Shown here: piece by piece, positions 25,013 to 34,850 of the stretch | How the letters are laid out: the number at the start of each line of letters is the position of its first letter | Position numbering within the stretch: position 1 is the stretch's first letter | From: Streptomyces sp. MH60 | Lineage (GTDB): Bacteria > Actinomycetota > Actinomycetes > Streptomycetales > Streptomycetaceae | Assembly (NCBI RefSeq): GCF_002939385.1 | Contig: NZ_MULI01000033.1 | Coordinates: forward strand, 1-64,000 | DNA length: 64,000 bases | Direction: 5' to 3' | Translations under genes and position numbers: made by a program | The notes under the pieces: generated by a model | What the model saw: the letters and a program-made list of their open reading frames with translations, nothing else | What the model was told of the DNA's origin: nothing | The model's database searches: none

Positions 25013-26095
25013 ATGGGTTCGGTTCGCGTAGCCATCGTCGGTGTGGGCAACTGCGCCGCATCGCTGGTGCAGGGCGTCGAGTACTACAAGGACGCCGACC
25101 CGGCGGCCAAGGTCCCCGGCCTGATGCACGTCCAGTTCGGCGACTACCACGTCAGTGACATCGAGTTCGTCGCCGCCTTCGACGTGGACGCCAAGAAGGT
25201 CGGCCTGGACCTCGCGGACGCCATCGGCGCCTCCGAGAACAACACCATCAAGATCTGCGACGTGCCGAACACCGGCGTCCAGGTCCAGCGCGGCCACACG
25301 CACGACGGTCTCGGCAAGTACTACCGCCAGACCATCGAGGAGTCCGCCGAGGCGCCGGTCGACATCGTGCAGGTCCTCAAGGACAAGCAGGTCGACGTGC
25401 TCGTCTGCTACCTGCCCGTCGGTTCCGAGGTCGCGGCGAAGTACTACGCCCAGTGCGCCATCGACGCCAAGGTCGCCTTCGTCAACGCCCTCCCGGTCTT
25501 CATCGCCGGCACCAAGGAGTGGGCGGACAAGTTCACCGAGGCCGGCGTCCCGATCGTCGGCGACGACATCAAGTCGCAGGTCGGCGCCACCATCACGCAC
25601 CGCGTCATGGCGAAGCTGTTCGAGGACCGGGGCGTCGTCCTGGACCGCACGATGCAGCTGAACGTCGGCGGCAACATGGACTTCAAGAACATGCTCGAGC
25701 GCGAGCGCCTGGAGTCCAAGAAGATCTCCAAGACGCAGGCCGTCACCTCCCAGATCCCCGACCGCGACCTGGGTGCGGACAACGTCCACATCGGCCCGTC
25801 CGACTACGTCGCCTGGCTGGACGACCGCAAGTGGGCCTACGTCCGCCTCGAGGGCCGCGCCTTCGGTGACGTCCCGCTGAACCTGGAGTACAAGCTCGAG
25901 GTCTGGGACTCCCCGAACTCGGCCGGTGTCATCATCGACGCCCTGCGCGCCGCGAAGATCGCCAAGGACCGCGGCATCGGCGGCCCGATCCTGTCGGCGT
26001 CGAGCTACTTCATGAAGTCCCCGCCGGTCCAGTACTTCGACGACGAGGCCCGCGTCAACGTCGAGAAGTTCATCGCGGGCGAGGTCGAGCGCTGA
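25013..26095 (+). CDS. ino1: Inositol-3-phosphate synthase
   Basis: Converts glucose-6-phosphate to 1L-myo-inositol-1-phosphate using tightly bound NAD+, the first step to phosphatidylinositol and mycothiol. The 360-residue product is the short actinobacterial form. The Rossmann start is [16 protein letters not shown] at 5-20; other blocks are [12 protein letters not shown] near 140, [16 protein letters not shown] near 183, [12 protein letters not shown] near 215 and [13 protein letters not shown] near 230, containing active-site lysines. I use ATG 25013 ([10 protein letters not shown]) preceded by GGGAGC; a GTG 48 bp upstream adds a non-conserved extension. High mycothiol demand ties it to the SigR/thioredoxin system nearby. 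Confidence 0.93.
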   Translation: MGSVRVAIVGVGNCAASLVQGVEYYKDADPAAKVPGLMHVQFGDYHVSDIEFVAAFDVDAKKVGLDLADAIGASENNTIKICDVPNTGVQVQRGHTHDGLGKYYRQTIEESAEAPVDIVQVLKDKQVDVLVCYLPVGSEVAAKYYAQCAIDAKVAFVNALPVFIAGTKEWADKFTEAGVPIVGDDIKSQVGATITHRVMAKLFEDRGVVLDRTMQLNVGGNMDFKNMLERERLESKKISKTQAVTSQIPDRDLGADNVHIGPSDYVAWLDDRKWAYVRLEGRAFGDVPLNLEYKLEVWDSPNSAGVIIDALRAAKIAKDRGIGGPILSASSYFMKSPPVQYFDDEARVNVEKFIAGEVER

Positions 26096-26121
26096 GCAGT
26101 CGCTGACCCCGGTCTGCCGAG

Positions 26122-26152
26122 GGTCCCCGGGTCGCATGACCCGGGGACCTTT
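26122..26152 (+). terminator. Terminator after ino1
   Basis: A 12-bp perfect stem (GGTCCCCGGGTC/GACCCGGGGACC) with a GCAT tetraloop followed by TTT, 26 bp after the ino1 stop. Confidence 0.88.
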
Positions 26153-26174
26153 CCCGTATGTGAGGCTGTGCCCC

Positions 26175-27452
26175 ATGGCCGTCGTCCGTGACCTGCGCGT
26201 CCTGCTGCGTCTGAAGGGGTTTCGGCGCCTGCTCGCCGTTCGTCTGCTCTCCCAGGGGGCCGACGGTGTCTACCAGGTCGCGCTCGCCACCTACGTCGTC
26301 TTCTCCCCGGAGAAACAGACCTCGCCCGCCGCGATCGCCTCCGCGATGGCGGTGCTGCTGCTTCCATACTCCCTGGTGGGTCCCTTCGCCGGGGTCCTCC
26401 TCGACCGCTGGCGCCGCCGCCAGGTCTTCCTCTACGGCAACCTGTTGCGCGCCGTGCTGGCCTCGGTGACCGCGGTGCTGATGATCGCCTCCGTCCCCGA
26501 CTGGCTCTTCTACGTCTCGGCCCTCTGCGTCACGGCCGTCAACCGCTTCGTCCTCGCGGGCCTGTCCGCCGCGCTGCCCCGGGTGGTCGACGCCGAACGC
26601 CTGGTGATCGCCAACTCGCTCTCCCCGACGGCCGGCACCCTGGCCGCCACCGCGGGTGGCGGCCTCGCCTTCGTCGTACGCCTCGTGGTCTCGGACTCCG
26701 ACGCCGCCGTGGTGCTGCTCGGCGCCGGCCTCTACCTGTGCGGAGCACTGGCGTCGCTGCGGATCGCCGTGGACCTGCTGGGTCCCGACCCGGCACGCGT
26801 ACCGCCCAGGCTGACCTCGGCGCTCACCGGCACGGCCCGCGACCTGGTGGCGGGCGTACGTCATCTCGCCGCACCCGCCCGCCGGGAAGCGGCCTGGGCG
26901 CTCGCGGCCATGACGCTGATGCGGTTCTGCTACGGCGCCCTGCTGGTCATGCTGCTGATGCTGTGCCGGTACTCCCTGACCTCGGAGACGGAGGAGGGGC
27001 TCGCCCTGCTGGGGCTGGCGCTGGGGGTGTCCGGAGCGGGCTTCTTCGCGGCCGCGGTGGTCACCCCCTGGGCGGCGGGACGGCTGGGGCCCGGTCTCTG
27101 GATGGCCGTGTGCGCGACGGTCGCCACCGTGCTGGTACCGGCGCTGGGCCTGCCGTTCGCCACGGCGCCCCTGCTCGCCGCCGCGTTCGTGCTGGGCCTG
27201 ATCACACAGGGGGCGAAGATCGCGACCGACACGGTCGTGCAGTCCTCGGTCGACGACACCTTCCGCGGACGGATCTTCTCCGTCTACGACGTGCTGTTCA
27301 ACGTGGCCTTCGTCGGCGCGGCCGGGGTGGCCGCCCTCATGCTGCCGCCCGACGGCCGGTCGGTACCGCTGGTCATGACGGTCTGCGTGATCTACGGAGT
27401 GGTTGCGGCAGCTATGGCCCGGTTTGAGAGCCGACGAGTGTCACATCAGTGA
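26175..27452 (+). CDS. MFS transporter
   Basis: A 425-residue major-facilitator protein, twelve hydrophobic segments, with the interdomain motif A LVGPFAGVLLDRWRRRQV near residue 67 and FRGRIFSVYDVLFNVAF near 355. It resembles the enterobactin-exporter/MFS_3 group. Substrate unknown. Start at ATG 26175 following the ino1 terminator; the in-frame extension to 26136 would overlap the terminator stem. Confidence 0.87.
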   Translation: MAVVRDLRVLLRLKGFRRLLAVRLLSQGADGVYQVALATYVVFSPEKQTSPAAIASAMAVLLLPYSLVGPFAGVLLDRWRRRQVFLYGNLLRAVLASVTAVLMIASVPDWLFYVSALCVTAVNRFVLAGLSAALPRVVDAERLVIANSLSPTAGTLAATAGGGLAFVVRLVVSDSDAAVVLLGAGLYLCGALASLRIAVDLLGPDPARVPPRLTSALTGTARDLVAGVRHLAAPARREAAWALAAMTLMRFCYGALLVMLLMLCRYSLTSETEEGLALLGLALGVSGAGFFAAAVVTPWAAGRLGPGLWMAVCATVATVLVPALGLPFATAPLLAAAFVLGLITQGAKIATDTVVQSSVDDTFRGRIFSVYDVLFNVAFVGAAGVAALMLPPDGRSVPLVMTVCVIYGVVAAAMARFESRRVSHQ

Positions 27453-27558
27453 CACAGAGCCTCACCGGACTACAGAGTTGTCACTGGGACCCGGTAGCTT
27501 ACGTGCGTCTTATCTCGCGGCATGTCCGCGACACGCACCTATTTCAGGGGGACCCCCA

Positions 27559-28080
27559 GTGACCACCCAGCCGCCGCCTCAGGGCAACCCGTTCGCGCAG
27601 AACCAGCCGCAGGCTCCGCAGCAGCCTCAGGGGCAGAACCCCTACGCCCAGGGGCAGCAGCCGGGCTTCCCGCAGCAGGCCGGCCAGCCCGGCTTTCCGC
27701 AGCAGGGTGCGCCGTACGCCCCTGTGCCGCCGCAGCCGGCCCGCCGCAAGCTGAGCTTCAAGACGATCAAGAACATCGTCATCGCGGTGGTCGTCGTGGG
27801 TGTCGCGGTCGGCGGTTACATCGCCAGTCGGGACGACGCCGACACGGCCGCGGTTGGCGATTGCATGCAGCGCGGCAGCACCAGCGACACCGATCCGGAC
27901 CTTGAGGTCGTGGACTGCGGCGACGCGAAGGCCAAGTACGTGGTGCTGGCCAAGATTGAAGGATCCTTCTCCGCCCTCACTGCGGAGAGCAAGTGCTCGG
28001 AAGCAGCCAAGGACTTCCAGTACTCGTACACCGAGAGTGGCAGCGGCAGCGACTTCCTGCTCTGCCTGAAGGACAAGTAG
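27559..28080 (+). CDS. Membrane-anchored LppU-like protein
   Basis: A 173-residue protein in three parts: a Pro/Gln/Gly-rich cytoplasmic tract (1-60, repeats of the NPYAQGQQ and PGFPQQ type), one membrane segment (about 72-92, NIVIAVVVVGVAVGGYIA) and an extracytoplasmic domain of about 80 residues with four cysteines (GDCMQRG, VVDCGDAKAKYVV, SKCSEAA, LLCLKDK) that could form two disulphides. The domain resembles the LppU/SCO3897 group; function unknown. The GTG at 27559 is preceded by AGGGGGA. A parS-centred palindrome follows. Confidence 0.75.
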   Translation: MTTQPPPQGNPFAQNQPQAPQQPQGQNPYAQGQQPGFPQQAGQPGFPQQGAPYAPVPPQPARRKLSFKTIKNIVIAVVVVGVAVGGYIASRDDADTAAVGDCMQRGSTSDTDPDLEVVDCGDAKAKYVVLAKIEGSFSALTAESKCSEAAKDFQYSYTESGSGSDFLLCLKDK

Positions 28081-28097
28081 GGCGCGGTCTCCCACCG

Positions 28098-28135
28098 CGA
28101 AGGGGCGATGTTTCACGTGAAACATCGCCCCTTCG
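28098..28135. terminator. 38-bp perfect palindrome with parS core, bidirectional terminator
   Basis: Arms CGAAGGGGCGAT and ATCGCCCCTTCG flank GTTTCACGTGAAAC with no unpaired base, giving a 38-bp palindrome in the 74-bp gap between convergent genes. Likely both terminator and ParB site. Confidence 0.7.
28110..28123. other. parS site
   Basis: Exact GTTTCACGTGAAAC at the centre of the 38-bp palindrome. Confidence 0.9.
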
Positions 28136-28154
28136 TCTGTCCGTCACCTTCGGG

Positions 28155-29600
28155 TCACGACTCCTGATCGGCCCACCACTCCTTGAGCGCCGCCACCGCC
28201 GCGTCGTGCGTCATCGGCCCGTTCTCCAGACGAAGCTCCAGCATGTGCTTGTACGCCTGCCCGACGGCCGGCCCAGGGCGGATGCCGAGGATCTCCATGA
28301 TCTGGTTGCCGTCCAGGTCCGGGCGGATCGAGTCCAGCTCCTCCTGCTGCTGAAGCTGCGCGATCCGTTTCTCCAGGCCGTCGTACGCACGGGAGAGAGC
28401 CGCCGCCTTGCGCTTGTTGCGCGTCGTGCAGTCCGACCGCGTCAGCTTGTGGAGACGGTCGAGCAGCGGTCCCGCGTCCCGGACATAGCGGCGGACCGCG
28501 GAGTCCGTCCACTCACCCGTGCCGTAGCCATGGAAGCGCAGATGCAGCTCGACCAGGCGTGAGACGTCCTTCACCAGCTCGTTGGAGTACTTGAGCGCGA
28601 TCATGCGCTTCTTCGTCATCTTCGCCCCGACCACCTCGTGGTGGTGGAACGAGACCCTGCCGTCGTTTTCGAAGCGGCGAGTGCGCGGCTTGCCGATGTC
28701 GTGCAGCAGGGCGGCCAGGCGGAGGGTCAGGTCGGGCCCCTCGCTCTCCAGCGCCATCGCCTGCTCCAGGACGATGAGTGTGTGGTCGTAGACGTCCTTG
28801 TGCCGGTGGTGCTCGTCACGCTCCAGACGCAGGGCCGGCAGCTCGGGCAGGACCCGCGCGGCGAGGCCCGTCTCCACCAGCAGGCTCAGGCCCTTACGCG
28901 GGTGGGAGGAGAGGATGAGCTTGTTCAGCTCCTCACGGACCCGCTCGGCGGAGACGATGTCGATGCGCCCGGCCATGTCGTGCATGGCCTTGACGACCTC
29001 CGGCGCCACCTCGAAGTCGAGCTGAGCGGCGAAGCGCGCGGCCCGCATCATCCGGAGCGGGTCGTCCGAGAACGAGTCCTCGGGGGTCCCGGGAGTACGC
29101 AGAACGCGGGACGCGAGGTCGTCGAGACCGCCGTACGGGTCGATGAACGCCTTCTCCGGGAGCGCGACGGCCATCGCGTTCACCGTGAAGTCACGCCGGA
29201 CGAGGTCCTCCTCGATGGAGTCGCCGTAGGACACCTCGGGCTTCCGCGAGGTGCGGTCGTACGCCTCCGACCGGTAGGTGGTCACCTCGATCTGCCAGCC
29301 GTCCTTCTGTCCCCCGACCGTGCCGAAGGCGATCCCGACCTCCCAGACCGCGTCCGCCCAGGGACGCATGATCTTCAGTACGTCCTGGGGGCGTGCGTCG
29401 GTCGTGAAGTCCAGGTCGTTGCCGAGCCGCCCGAGCAAGGCGTCCCGGACCGAACCGCCGACCAGGGCGAGCGAGAACCCGGCCTCCTGGAAGCGGCGGG
29501 CGAGATCGTCGGCGACAGGGGCGATCCGCAGCGGCTCACTCACCGTGCGGTGCTGCTCCTGGCTCAGGGCGCTGGGGCTGACTTCGTTGGCGTTCGGCAC
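28155..29600 (-). CDS. cca: CCA tRNA nucleotidyltransferase
   Basis: Adds or repairs the 3'-CCA of tRNAs, needed here because the tRNA-Ile gene at 59951 does not encode CCA. Of 481 residues, the class II nucleotidyltransferase head is at about 35-170 (ALVGGSVRDALLGRLGNDLDFTT with the metal-binding DxD, RRDFTVNAMA), the RNA-binding neck at 175-260, and an HD domain near 270-360 (LAALLHDIGKPRT, HHHEVVGAKM). Actinobacterial Cca proteins carry this HD domain. ATG at 29600. Divergent from the DUF6049 gene across 225 bp, which holds both promoters. Confidence 0.95.
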   Translation of the reverse strand: MPNANEVSPSALSQEQHRTVSEPLRIAPVADDLARRFQEAGFSLALVGGSVRDALLGRLGNDLDFTTDARPQDVLKIMRPWADAVWEVGIAFGTVGGQKDGWQIEVTTYRSEAYDRTSRKPEVSYGDSIEEDLVRRDFTVNAMAVALPEKAFIDPYGGLDDLASRVLRTPGTPEDSFSDDPLRMMRAARFAAQLDFEVAPEVVKAMHDMAGRIDIVSAERVREELNKLILSSHPRKGLSLLVETGLAARVLPELPALRLERDEHHRHKDVYDHTLIVLEQAMALESEGPDLTLRLAALLHDIGKPRTRRFENDGRVSFHHHEVVGAKMTKKRMIALKYSNELVKDVSRLVELHLRFHGYGTGEWTDSAVRRYVRDAGPLLDRLHKLTRSDCTTRNKRKAAALSRAYDGLEKRIAQLQQQEELDSIRPDLDGNQIMEILGIRPGPAVGQAYKHMLELRLENGPMTHDAAVAALKEWWADQES

Positions 29601-29825
29601 AACAGAACAGGGTACGTGGCCCGCGCGGAGACAGGCGCCTCCATAAGACGCGTACCGAATCCCCCGCTTCCGTACCGCTCCCTTTATAGGCGCACATAGC
29701 GGGAAGCCCGGCCCGGCCGCGGATCTTGTGGCGTACTCCGCGGCACTTCCCCTCGCCGCACATCGTTACCATGCGTGGACGCACATTCCGACGACCACTG
29801 ATCACGACGAGGGACGGGCGAGCGC

Positions 29826-32231
29826 GTGGCCGAGGCGGCAGACTTCCAGGGGACCAGTGCCTCACCTGCCCGCCGGTGGCTGCGGCGCACCACGGCACTG
29901 CTCGCCGGGGCGCCGCTGCTGGCCGGCCTGGTCCAGCTGCCCGCCGCCGGGTCGGCGCACGCCGAGGAGGCGACAGCCGCCCTGGCCGACTCCGACTCGG
30001 GCTCGGTGGCCGTGGCCGTTGACTCGCTCACCCCCTCCGCGCCCACGGACGGGGACACGGTCACCGTGTCGGGCACCGTGACCAACCACGGCAAGCGGAC
30101 CGTCACCGACGCCCATGTGGGCCTGCGCGTGGGCCCGCCGGTCGACACCCGCTCCTCGGTCGACGCGATCGCCAAGGACAGCGACGATCTCCAGGGGTCC
30201 ATCTCCCCGGAGATCGACAACAAGTACACCGAGAAGTTCTCCGAGCTCACCCCCGGTGTCGCCGAACACTTCAACATCTCCGTGCCGGTCGACGACCTGA
30301 ACCTCGGCAACGACGGTGTCTACGAATTCGCCGTCTCGCTGTCCGGTGAGACCTCCGCGCAGCCGTGGGAGCAGATCCTCGGCATCCAGCGGACCTTCCT
30401 GCCGTGGCAGCCCGACGATGCCGACACCAGGACCAAGACCACGGCGCTGTGGCCGCTCGTCTCGACGACGCACATGGCCGCCGAAACGGGACCGAACGAG
30501 GAGCAGACCCCGGTCTTCCTCAACAACGACCTGGCGAAGGAGATCTCCCCCGGCGGCCGTCTGAACCAGATGGTGACGCTGGGCAAGGACCTCGACGTCA
30601 CCTGGGTGGTCGACCCGGACCTGCTGGCGTCCGTCGACGCGATGACGGGCAGCTACCGCGTCCGGAACGGGGACAAGACCACCGCCGGCACCCACCAGAC
30701 GGTCGCCAAGCAGTGGCTCGCCGACCTGCAGGACGCGGTGGCCGACAAGGAGGTCGTCGCCCTCCCCTTCGCCGACCCCGACCTGGCGTCCCTGGCCCAC
30801 AACGGCACGGACGTCACCGGCTCGCTGAGTCAGCTCAAGGACGCGACGGACGTCGTCGACAACACGGTCGAGCCGATCCTCCATGTGAAGCCCAACACCG
30901 ACTTCGCCTGGCCCGTGGACGGCGCCGTCGACCGGTCGATCGTCAAGGTCGCCACCTCGGCGGGTGCCGACAAGGTGATCGCGCGCAGCGACAGCCTCCA
31001 GGAGACCAACGGCCTGTCCTACACACCGTCCGCCGCCCGTCCCATCGGCGGCGGCACCACGGCCGTCGTGGCGGACGCCCGGATGTCCACGGCCTTCGAG
31101 GGCGACCTGACGAGCGCGTCCGCCTCCACGCTCGCCGTGCAGCGTTTCCTCGCCCAGAGCCTCGGCCTGGGGCTCCAGACCGACAAGCAGCGCAGCGTCG
31201 TCATCGCCCCGCAGCGCATGCCCTCCGGCAGCCAGGCCCGCGCGATGGCCGAGGCGCTGCGGGCCCTCCAGAGCGGCACCTGGTCCCAGTCCCAGAAGCT
31301 GGCGGCGGCCTCCGCGGCCAAGCCGGACCCGGACGCCACCACCGCGGTTCCGGGGACCTCCTCCTACCCGTCGGCGCTGCGCAAGAAGGAGCTGCCCCGG
31401 TCGGCCTTCGTGGAGAGCGCGCGGACGCAGGACTCGTTGGACAGCTTCAAGGTCGTGCTCTCGGACCCGTCCCGGGTGGTGACCCCCTTCGGACGCGCCC
31501 TCAACCGGGAGATGTCCGTGTCCTGGCGCGGCCGGGCCGCCGAGGCGAAGTCGTTCCGCGCCGGAGTGAAGTCGTACCTCGACGGGCTGGCGGGCCGGGT
31601 CAGACTGATCGACAAGTCGGAGACGAAGCTCTCCGGCCGCAGCGCCACGATCCCGGTCACGGTGCAGAACAACCTCGTGCAGGACGTCGGCCCCTTGGTC
31701 CTGCGGCTCACCTCGACGAATCCGACCCGCCTCGAGATCGACGGCGCGGACTACGAGGAGCAGCCGATCTCGGTCTCCGGCGGCCACAGCCAGTCGGTGA
31801 AGTTCACCACGTCGGCCAAGGCCAACGGCCGGGCGACGGTGATCGCCCAGCTGTACACGAAGGACGGGCGGCCGTACGGCGAAGCGGTGACCTTCGACGT
31901 GAAGGTCACCGAGATCACGGCCACCGTGATGCTCGTCATCGGCGGCGGCGTCCTGCTGCTCGTCCTCGCCGGGTTCCGGATGTACACGCAGCGCAAGCGT
32001 GCCGCGGCCCGCGCCGCCGAGAGGGGCGAGGAGGGCGACTCCGAGGAGCCGGAGGCGTCGGAGAACTCCGAGAACGGCCCGGAGAACCCGGAGGGCCCCG
32101 AAGGACGTCTCACGGAGGAGTCCGCGGCGCCGGCCCGCGCAGGTGACCCCGAGCAGCCGAGTGACCCGACACCGGACACCGCAGCGGAAAGCACCGACCC
32201 GTCCGGCACGGGTGAGAGAGTGGACCGTTGA
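29826..32231 (+). CDS. DUF6049 family secreted/membrane protein
   Basis: An 801-residue envelope protein. A basic N-terminus and hydrophobic stretch end in SAHAEE (signal peptidase-type site near residue 41); the long extracytoplasmic portion (about 45-690) includes an Ig/NEW3-like beta domain near 60-165 (VTVSGTVTNHGKRTVTDAHVGL) and a second near 590-690; one transmembrane anchor (about 697-717, VMLVIGGGVLLLVLAGF) and an acidic cytoplasmic tail follow. It starts the run leading to murJ (44 bp downstream), where actinobacteria consistently place this family; a role in lipid II flipping or wall synthesis is inference. Confidence 0.82.
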   Translation: MAEAADFQGTSASPARRWLRRTTALLAGAPLLAGLVQLPAAGSAHAEEATAALADSDSGSVAVAVDSLTPSAPTDGDTVTVSGTVTNHGKRTVTDAHVGLRVGPPVDTRSSVDAIAKDSDDLQGSISPEIDNKYTEKFSELTPGVAEHFNISVPVDDLNLGNDGVYEFAVSLSGETSAQPWEQILGIQRTFLPWQPDDADTRTKTTALWPLVSTTHMAAETGPNEEQTPVFLNNDLAKEISPGGRLNQMVTLGKDLDVTWVVDPDLLASVDAMTGSYRVRNGDKTTAGTHQTVAKQWLADLQDAVADKEVVALPFADPDLASLAHNGTDVTGSLSQLKDATDVVDNTVEPILHVKPNTDFAWPVDGAVDRSIVKVATSAGADKVIARSDSLQETNGLSYTPSAARPIGGGTTAVVADARMSTAFEGDLTSASASTLAVQRFLAQSLGLGLQTDKQRSVVIAPQRMPSGSQARAMAEALRALQSGTWSQSQKLAAASAAKPDPDATTAVPGTSSYPSALRKKELPRSAFVESARTQDSLDSFKVVLSDPSRVVTPFGRALNREMSVSWRGRAAEAKSFRAGVKSYLDGLAGRVRLIDKSETKLSGRSATIPVTVQNNLVQDVGPLVLRLTSTNPTRLEIDGADYEEQPISVSGGHSQSVKFTTSAKANGRATVIAQLYTKDGRPYGEAVTFDVKVTEITATVMLVIGGGVLLLVLAGFRMYTQRKRAAARAAERGEEGDSEEPEASENSENGPENPEGPEGRLTEESAAPARAGDPEQPSDPTPDTAAESTDPSGTGERVDR

Positions 32232-32275
32232 GGATGTCGTGGCCGGTCGGCCCGGGACGATGAGGTGGGGTAACC

Positions 32276-34711
32276 ATGAACGCGCCGTACGACGGTGACC
32301 GCGGTCAGGCCGTGGACGGCTCGGGTCACCCCCAGGGCCCGCCGCCGGACCCCGGACAGACGCCACCGCAGCAGCCGGACATGTACCTCCAGGACGCCTA
32401 CGACCAGGACCCCTACCGGGCGCAGGACCTCTCCGCCCAGGACCCGGTCTCCGAGGCGCTCTACGACCGCGCCGCGCATCCCCCTCCGCCCCCGGGCACC
32501 TACCCGCCGCAGCAGCCGCTGTACTCCCAGCCCTCGCAGTCGCCCTACGCCCCCGACCCCCGTGTCTGGGCCCCGACCCCGGCCCCCGAACCGGAGGGGC
32601 CGACGCAGTACCTGCCGTACGGCGACGATCCGCGGACCACCCAGTTCGTGGGCGTCGACGACCTGGTCGGCCAGGCCGGTGACCAGCGTCACGAGCCGGA
32701 CGCCTTCGCGCACCTCTTCCGCGACCAGCAGCAGGGCGGCGGCCACCCCTCGTACGACGACCAGGCGGCCGTGCCCGCCCCGGCCCCGGAGCCGGGACCG
32801 TACGGCGGTGGGGCGGGGCCGGGTCAGTACGGCACGACGCCGGCCCCGGGACCGTACGGCGGGCAGCAGGGTCCCGGCCAGTACGGGAACACTCCGGCGC
32901 ACGGACAGTACGGCGGTCCCGCCCCGGCGCAGGGACAGTACGGGAGCCCCGCGGCGCACGGACAGCACGCGGCGCCCGCGCCCGGCCAGTACGCGGTGGC
33001 ACCCACGCCCGAGGCGGCCGAGGCACCCCTTCAGGAGCCCGAGCCCGCCCCTGCGGCCGCCCCGGCCGCGCCCAAGAAGGGCGGGCGCGCGGGTGGCCTG
33101 CTGAAGTCGAGCGCCGTGATGGCGGCGGGCACGATGGTGTCGCGGCTGACCGGGTTCGTCCGGTCCGCGATGATCGTTTCCGCACTGGGCCTCGCCCTGC
33201 TGGGCGAGTCCTTCCAGATCGCCTACCAGCTGCCGACGATGATCTACATCCTCACCGTCGGCGGCGGCCTCAACTCGGTCTTCGTTCCCCAGCTCGTCCG
33301 CGCCATGAAGGACGACGACGACGGTGGCGAGGCCTACGCCAACCGACTGCTGACCCTGGTCATGGTGGCCCTCGGCCTCCTCACCGCGCTGGGCATGCTG
33401 GCGGCACCACTGCTGGTGCGCGCGCTGTCGAACCCGGTCGCCTCGGACCCCGCGGCCAACGAGACGGCCGTCACCTTCACCCGGTACTTCCTGCCGTCCA
33501 TCTTCTTCATGGGCGTCCACGTCGTGATGGGGCAGATCCTCAACGCCCGTGGACGGTTCGGCGCGATGATGTGGACCCCGGTCCTGAACAACATCGTCAT
33601 CATCGTGACCCTCGGTATGTTCCTCTGGGTCTACGGCACGGCCGCCGACTCCGGGATGACGGTCGCGACCATCCCGCCGGAGGGCAAGCAGCTCCTGGGC
33701 ATCGGCATCCTGCTCGGCCTCGTCGTCCAGGCCCTGGCGATGATCCCGTACCTGCGCGAGACCGGGTTCAGGCTCCGGCTGCGATTCGACTGGAGGGGCC
33801 ACGGGCTCGGCAAGGCCGCGATGCTCGCCAAGTGGACGATCCTGTTCGTCCTCGCCAACCAGGCGGGCGCCCTGGTCGTCATCCAGCTCGCCACGGCGTC
33901 GGTCACGGACACCGACCTCGCCGGCACCGGTTACAGCGCCTACGCCAACGCCCAGCTCATCTGGGGCCTGCCGCAGGCCATCATCACCGTCTCACTGATG
34001 GCTGCCCTGCTCCCCCGCATCTCCCGCTCGGCGTCCGAGGAGGACGGGGGAGCAGTTCGCGACGACATCTCGCAGGGCTTGCGCACGACTGCCGTCGCCA
34101 TCGTGCCGGTCTCCTTCGGCTTCGTCGCACTCGGCATCCCGATGTGCACGCTGATCTTCGGGTCCTCGGGCACGGGCGCGGCCACCAACATGGGCTACAT
34201 GCTGATGGCCTTCGGCCTCGGTCTCATCCCGTACTCCGTGCAGTACGTCGTCCTGCGCGCCTTCTACGCCTACGAGGACACCCGGACGCCCTTCTACAAC
34301 ACCGTCATCGTGGCCGTGGTCAACGCCGCCGCCTCGGGCCTGTGTTACCTCCTGCTGCCCTCCCGCTGGGCCGTCGTCGGCATGGCGGCCAGCTACGGCT
34401 TGGCCTATGTGATCGGCGTGGGCATCGCCTGGCGCAGGCTGCGCACGCGGCTCGGCGGGGACCTGGACGGCGCCCGGGTGCTGCGGACCTACGCCCGGCT
34501 GTGCATCGCGTCCGTCCCGGCCGCCCTGCTCGGTGGCGCCGCCTGCTACGCGATCAGCCGCGAGCTCGGCCAGGGCGTCGTGGGTTCGTTCGCCGCGCTG
34601 CTGGCCGGCGGAGTGCTCCTCTTCGGTGTCTTCTTCGTCGCCGCCCGCCGCATGCGCATCGAGGAAGTCAACTCTCTGGTCGGCATGGTGCGCGGACGCC
34701 TGGGACGCTGA
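32276..34711 (+). CDS. murJ: Lipid II flippase MurJ (MviN)
   Basis: Flips the peptidoglycan precursor lipid II. The 811-residue product has a 270-residue disordered cytoplasmic N-terminus rich in Pro, Gln, Gly and Tyr with GQYG/GPYG repeats (about 170-245), then the MOP-superfamily core of about 14 transmembrane segments (about 275-800), with family blocks MVSRLTGFVRSAMIV near 287, FQIAYQLPTMIYILTVGGGLNSVFVPQLV near 312 and RAFYAYEDTRTP near 660. GAGGTGGGG precedes the ATG. The adjacent pseudokinase gene corresponds to the C-terminal half of mycobacterial MviN. Confidence 0.94.
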   Translation: MNAPYDGDRGQAVDGSGHPQGPPPDPGQTPPQQPDMYLQDAYDQDPYRAQDLSAQDPVSEALYDRAAHPPPPPGTYPPQQPLYSQPSQSPYAPDPRVWAPTPAPEPEGPTQYLPYGDDPRTTQFVGVDDLVGQAGDQRHEPDAFAHLFRDQQQGGGHPSYDDQAAVPAPAPEPGPYGGGAGPGQYGTTPAPGPYGGQQGPGQYGNTPAHGQYGGPAPAQGQYGSPAAHGQHAAPAPGQYAVAPTPEAAEAPLQEPEPAPAAAPAAPKKGGRAGGLLKSSAVMAAGTMVSRLTGFVRSAMIVSALGLALLGESFQIAYQLPTMIYILTVGGGLNSVFVPQLVRAMKDDDDGGEAYANRLLTLVMVALGLLTALGMLAAPLLVRALSNPVASDPAANETAVTFTRYFLPSIFFMGVHVVMGQILNARGRFGAMMWTPVLNNIVIIVTLGMFLWVYGTAADSGMTVATIPPEGKQLLGIGILLGLVVQALAMIPYLRETGFRLRLRFDWRGHGLGKAAMLAKWTILFVLANQAGALVVIQLATASVTDTDLAGTGYSAYANAQLIWGLPQAIITVSLMAALLPRISRSASEEDGGAVRDDISQGLRTTAVAIVPVSFGFVALGIPMCTLIFGSSGTGAATNMGYMLMAFGLGLIPYSVQYVVLRAFYAYEDTRTPFYNTVIVAVVNAAASGLCYLLLPSRWAVVGMAASYGLAYVIGVGIAWRRLRTRLGGDLDGARVLRTYARLCIASVPAALLGGAACYAISRELGQGVVGSFAALLAGGVLLFGVFFVAARRMRIEEVNSLVGMVRGRLGR

Positions 34712-34850
34712 GAGCCGGGGTAGGCGCACAACCATCGTCCGCCGCCGTGTGTCGTGCATAGCGGCGGACTGTGGGCACAATTGGGTTCGGCGTCGGACGC
34801 GCGGATCGGGAGTCGGCCGACGCGCACGGAATGGGGAGGCAGGAACGACG

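Noticed and set aside
27453-27558. Possible riboswitch before the LppU-like gene
   Set aside because: No conserved stem architecture is visible; only a short leader with a ribosome site.
29862-33185. A 1,107-codon antisense frame across DUF6049 and murJ
   Set aside because: Spans two clear plus-strand genes; composition is Arg/Gly/Pro-rich shadow sequence.
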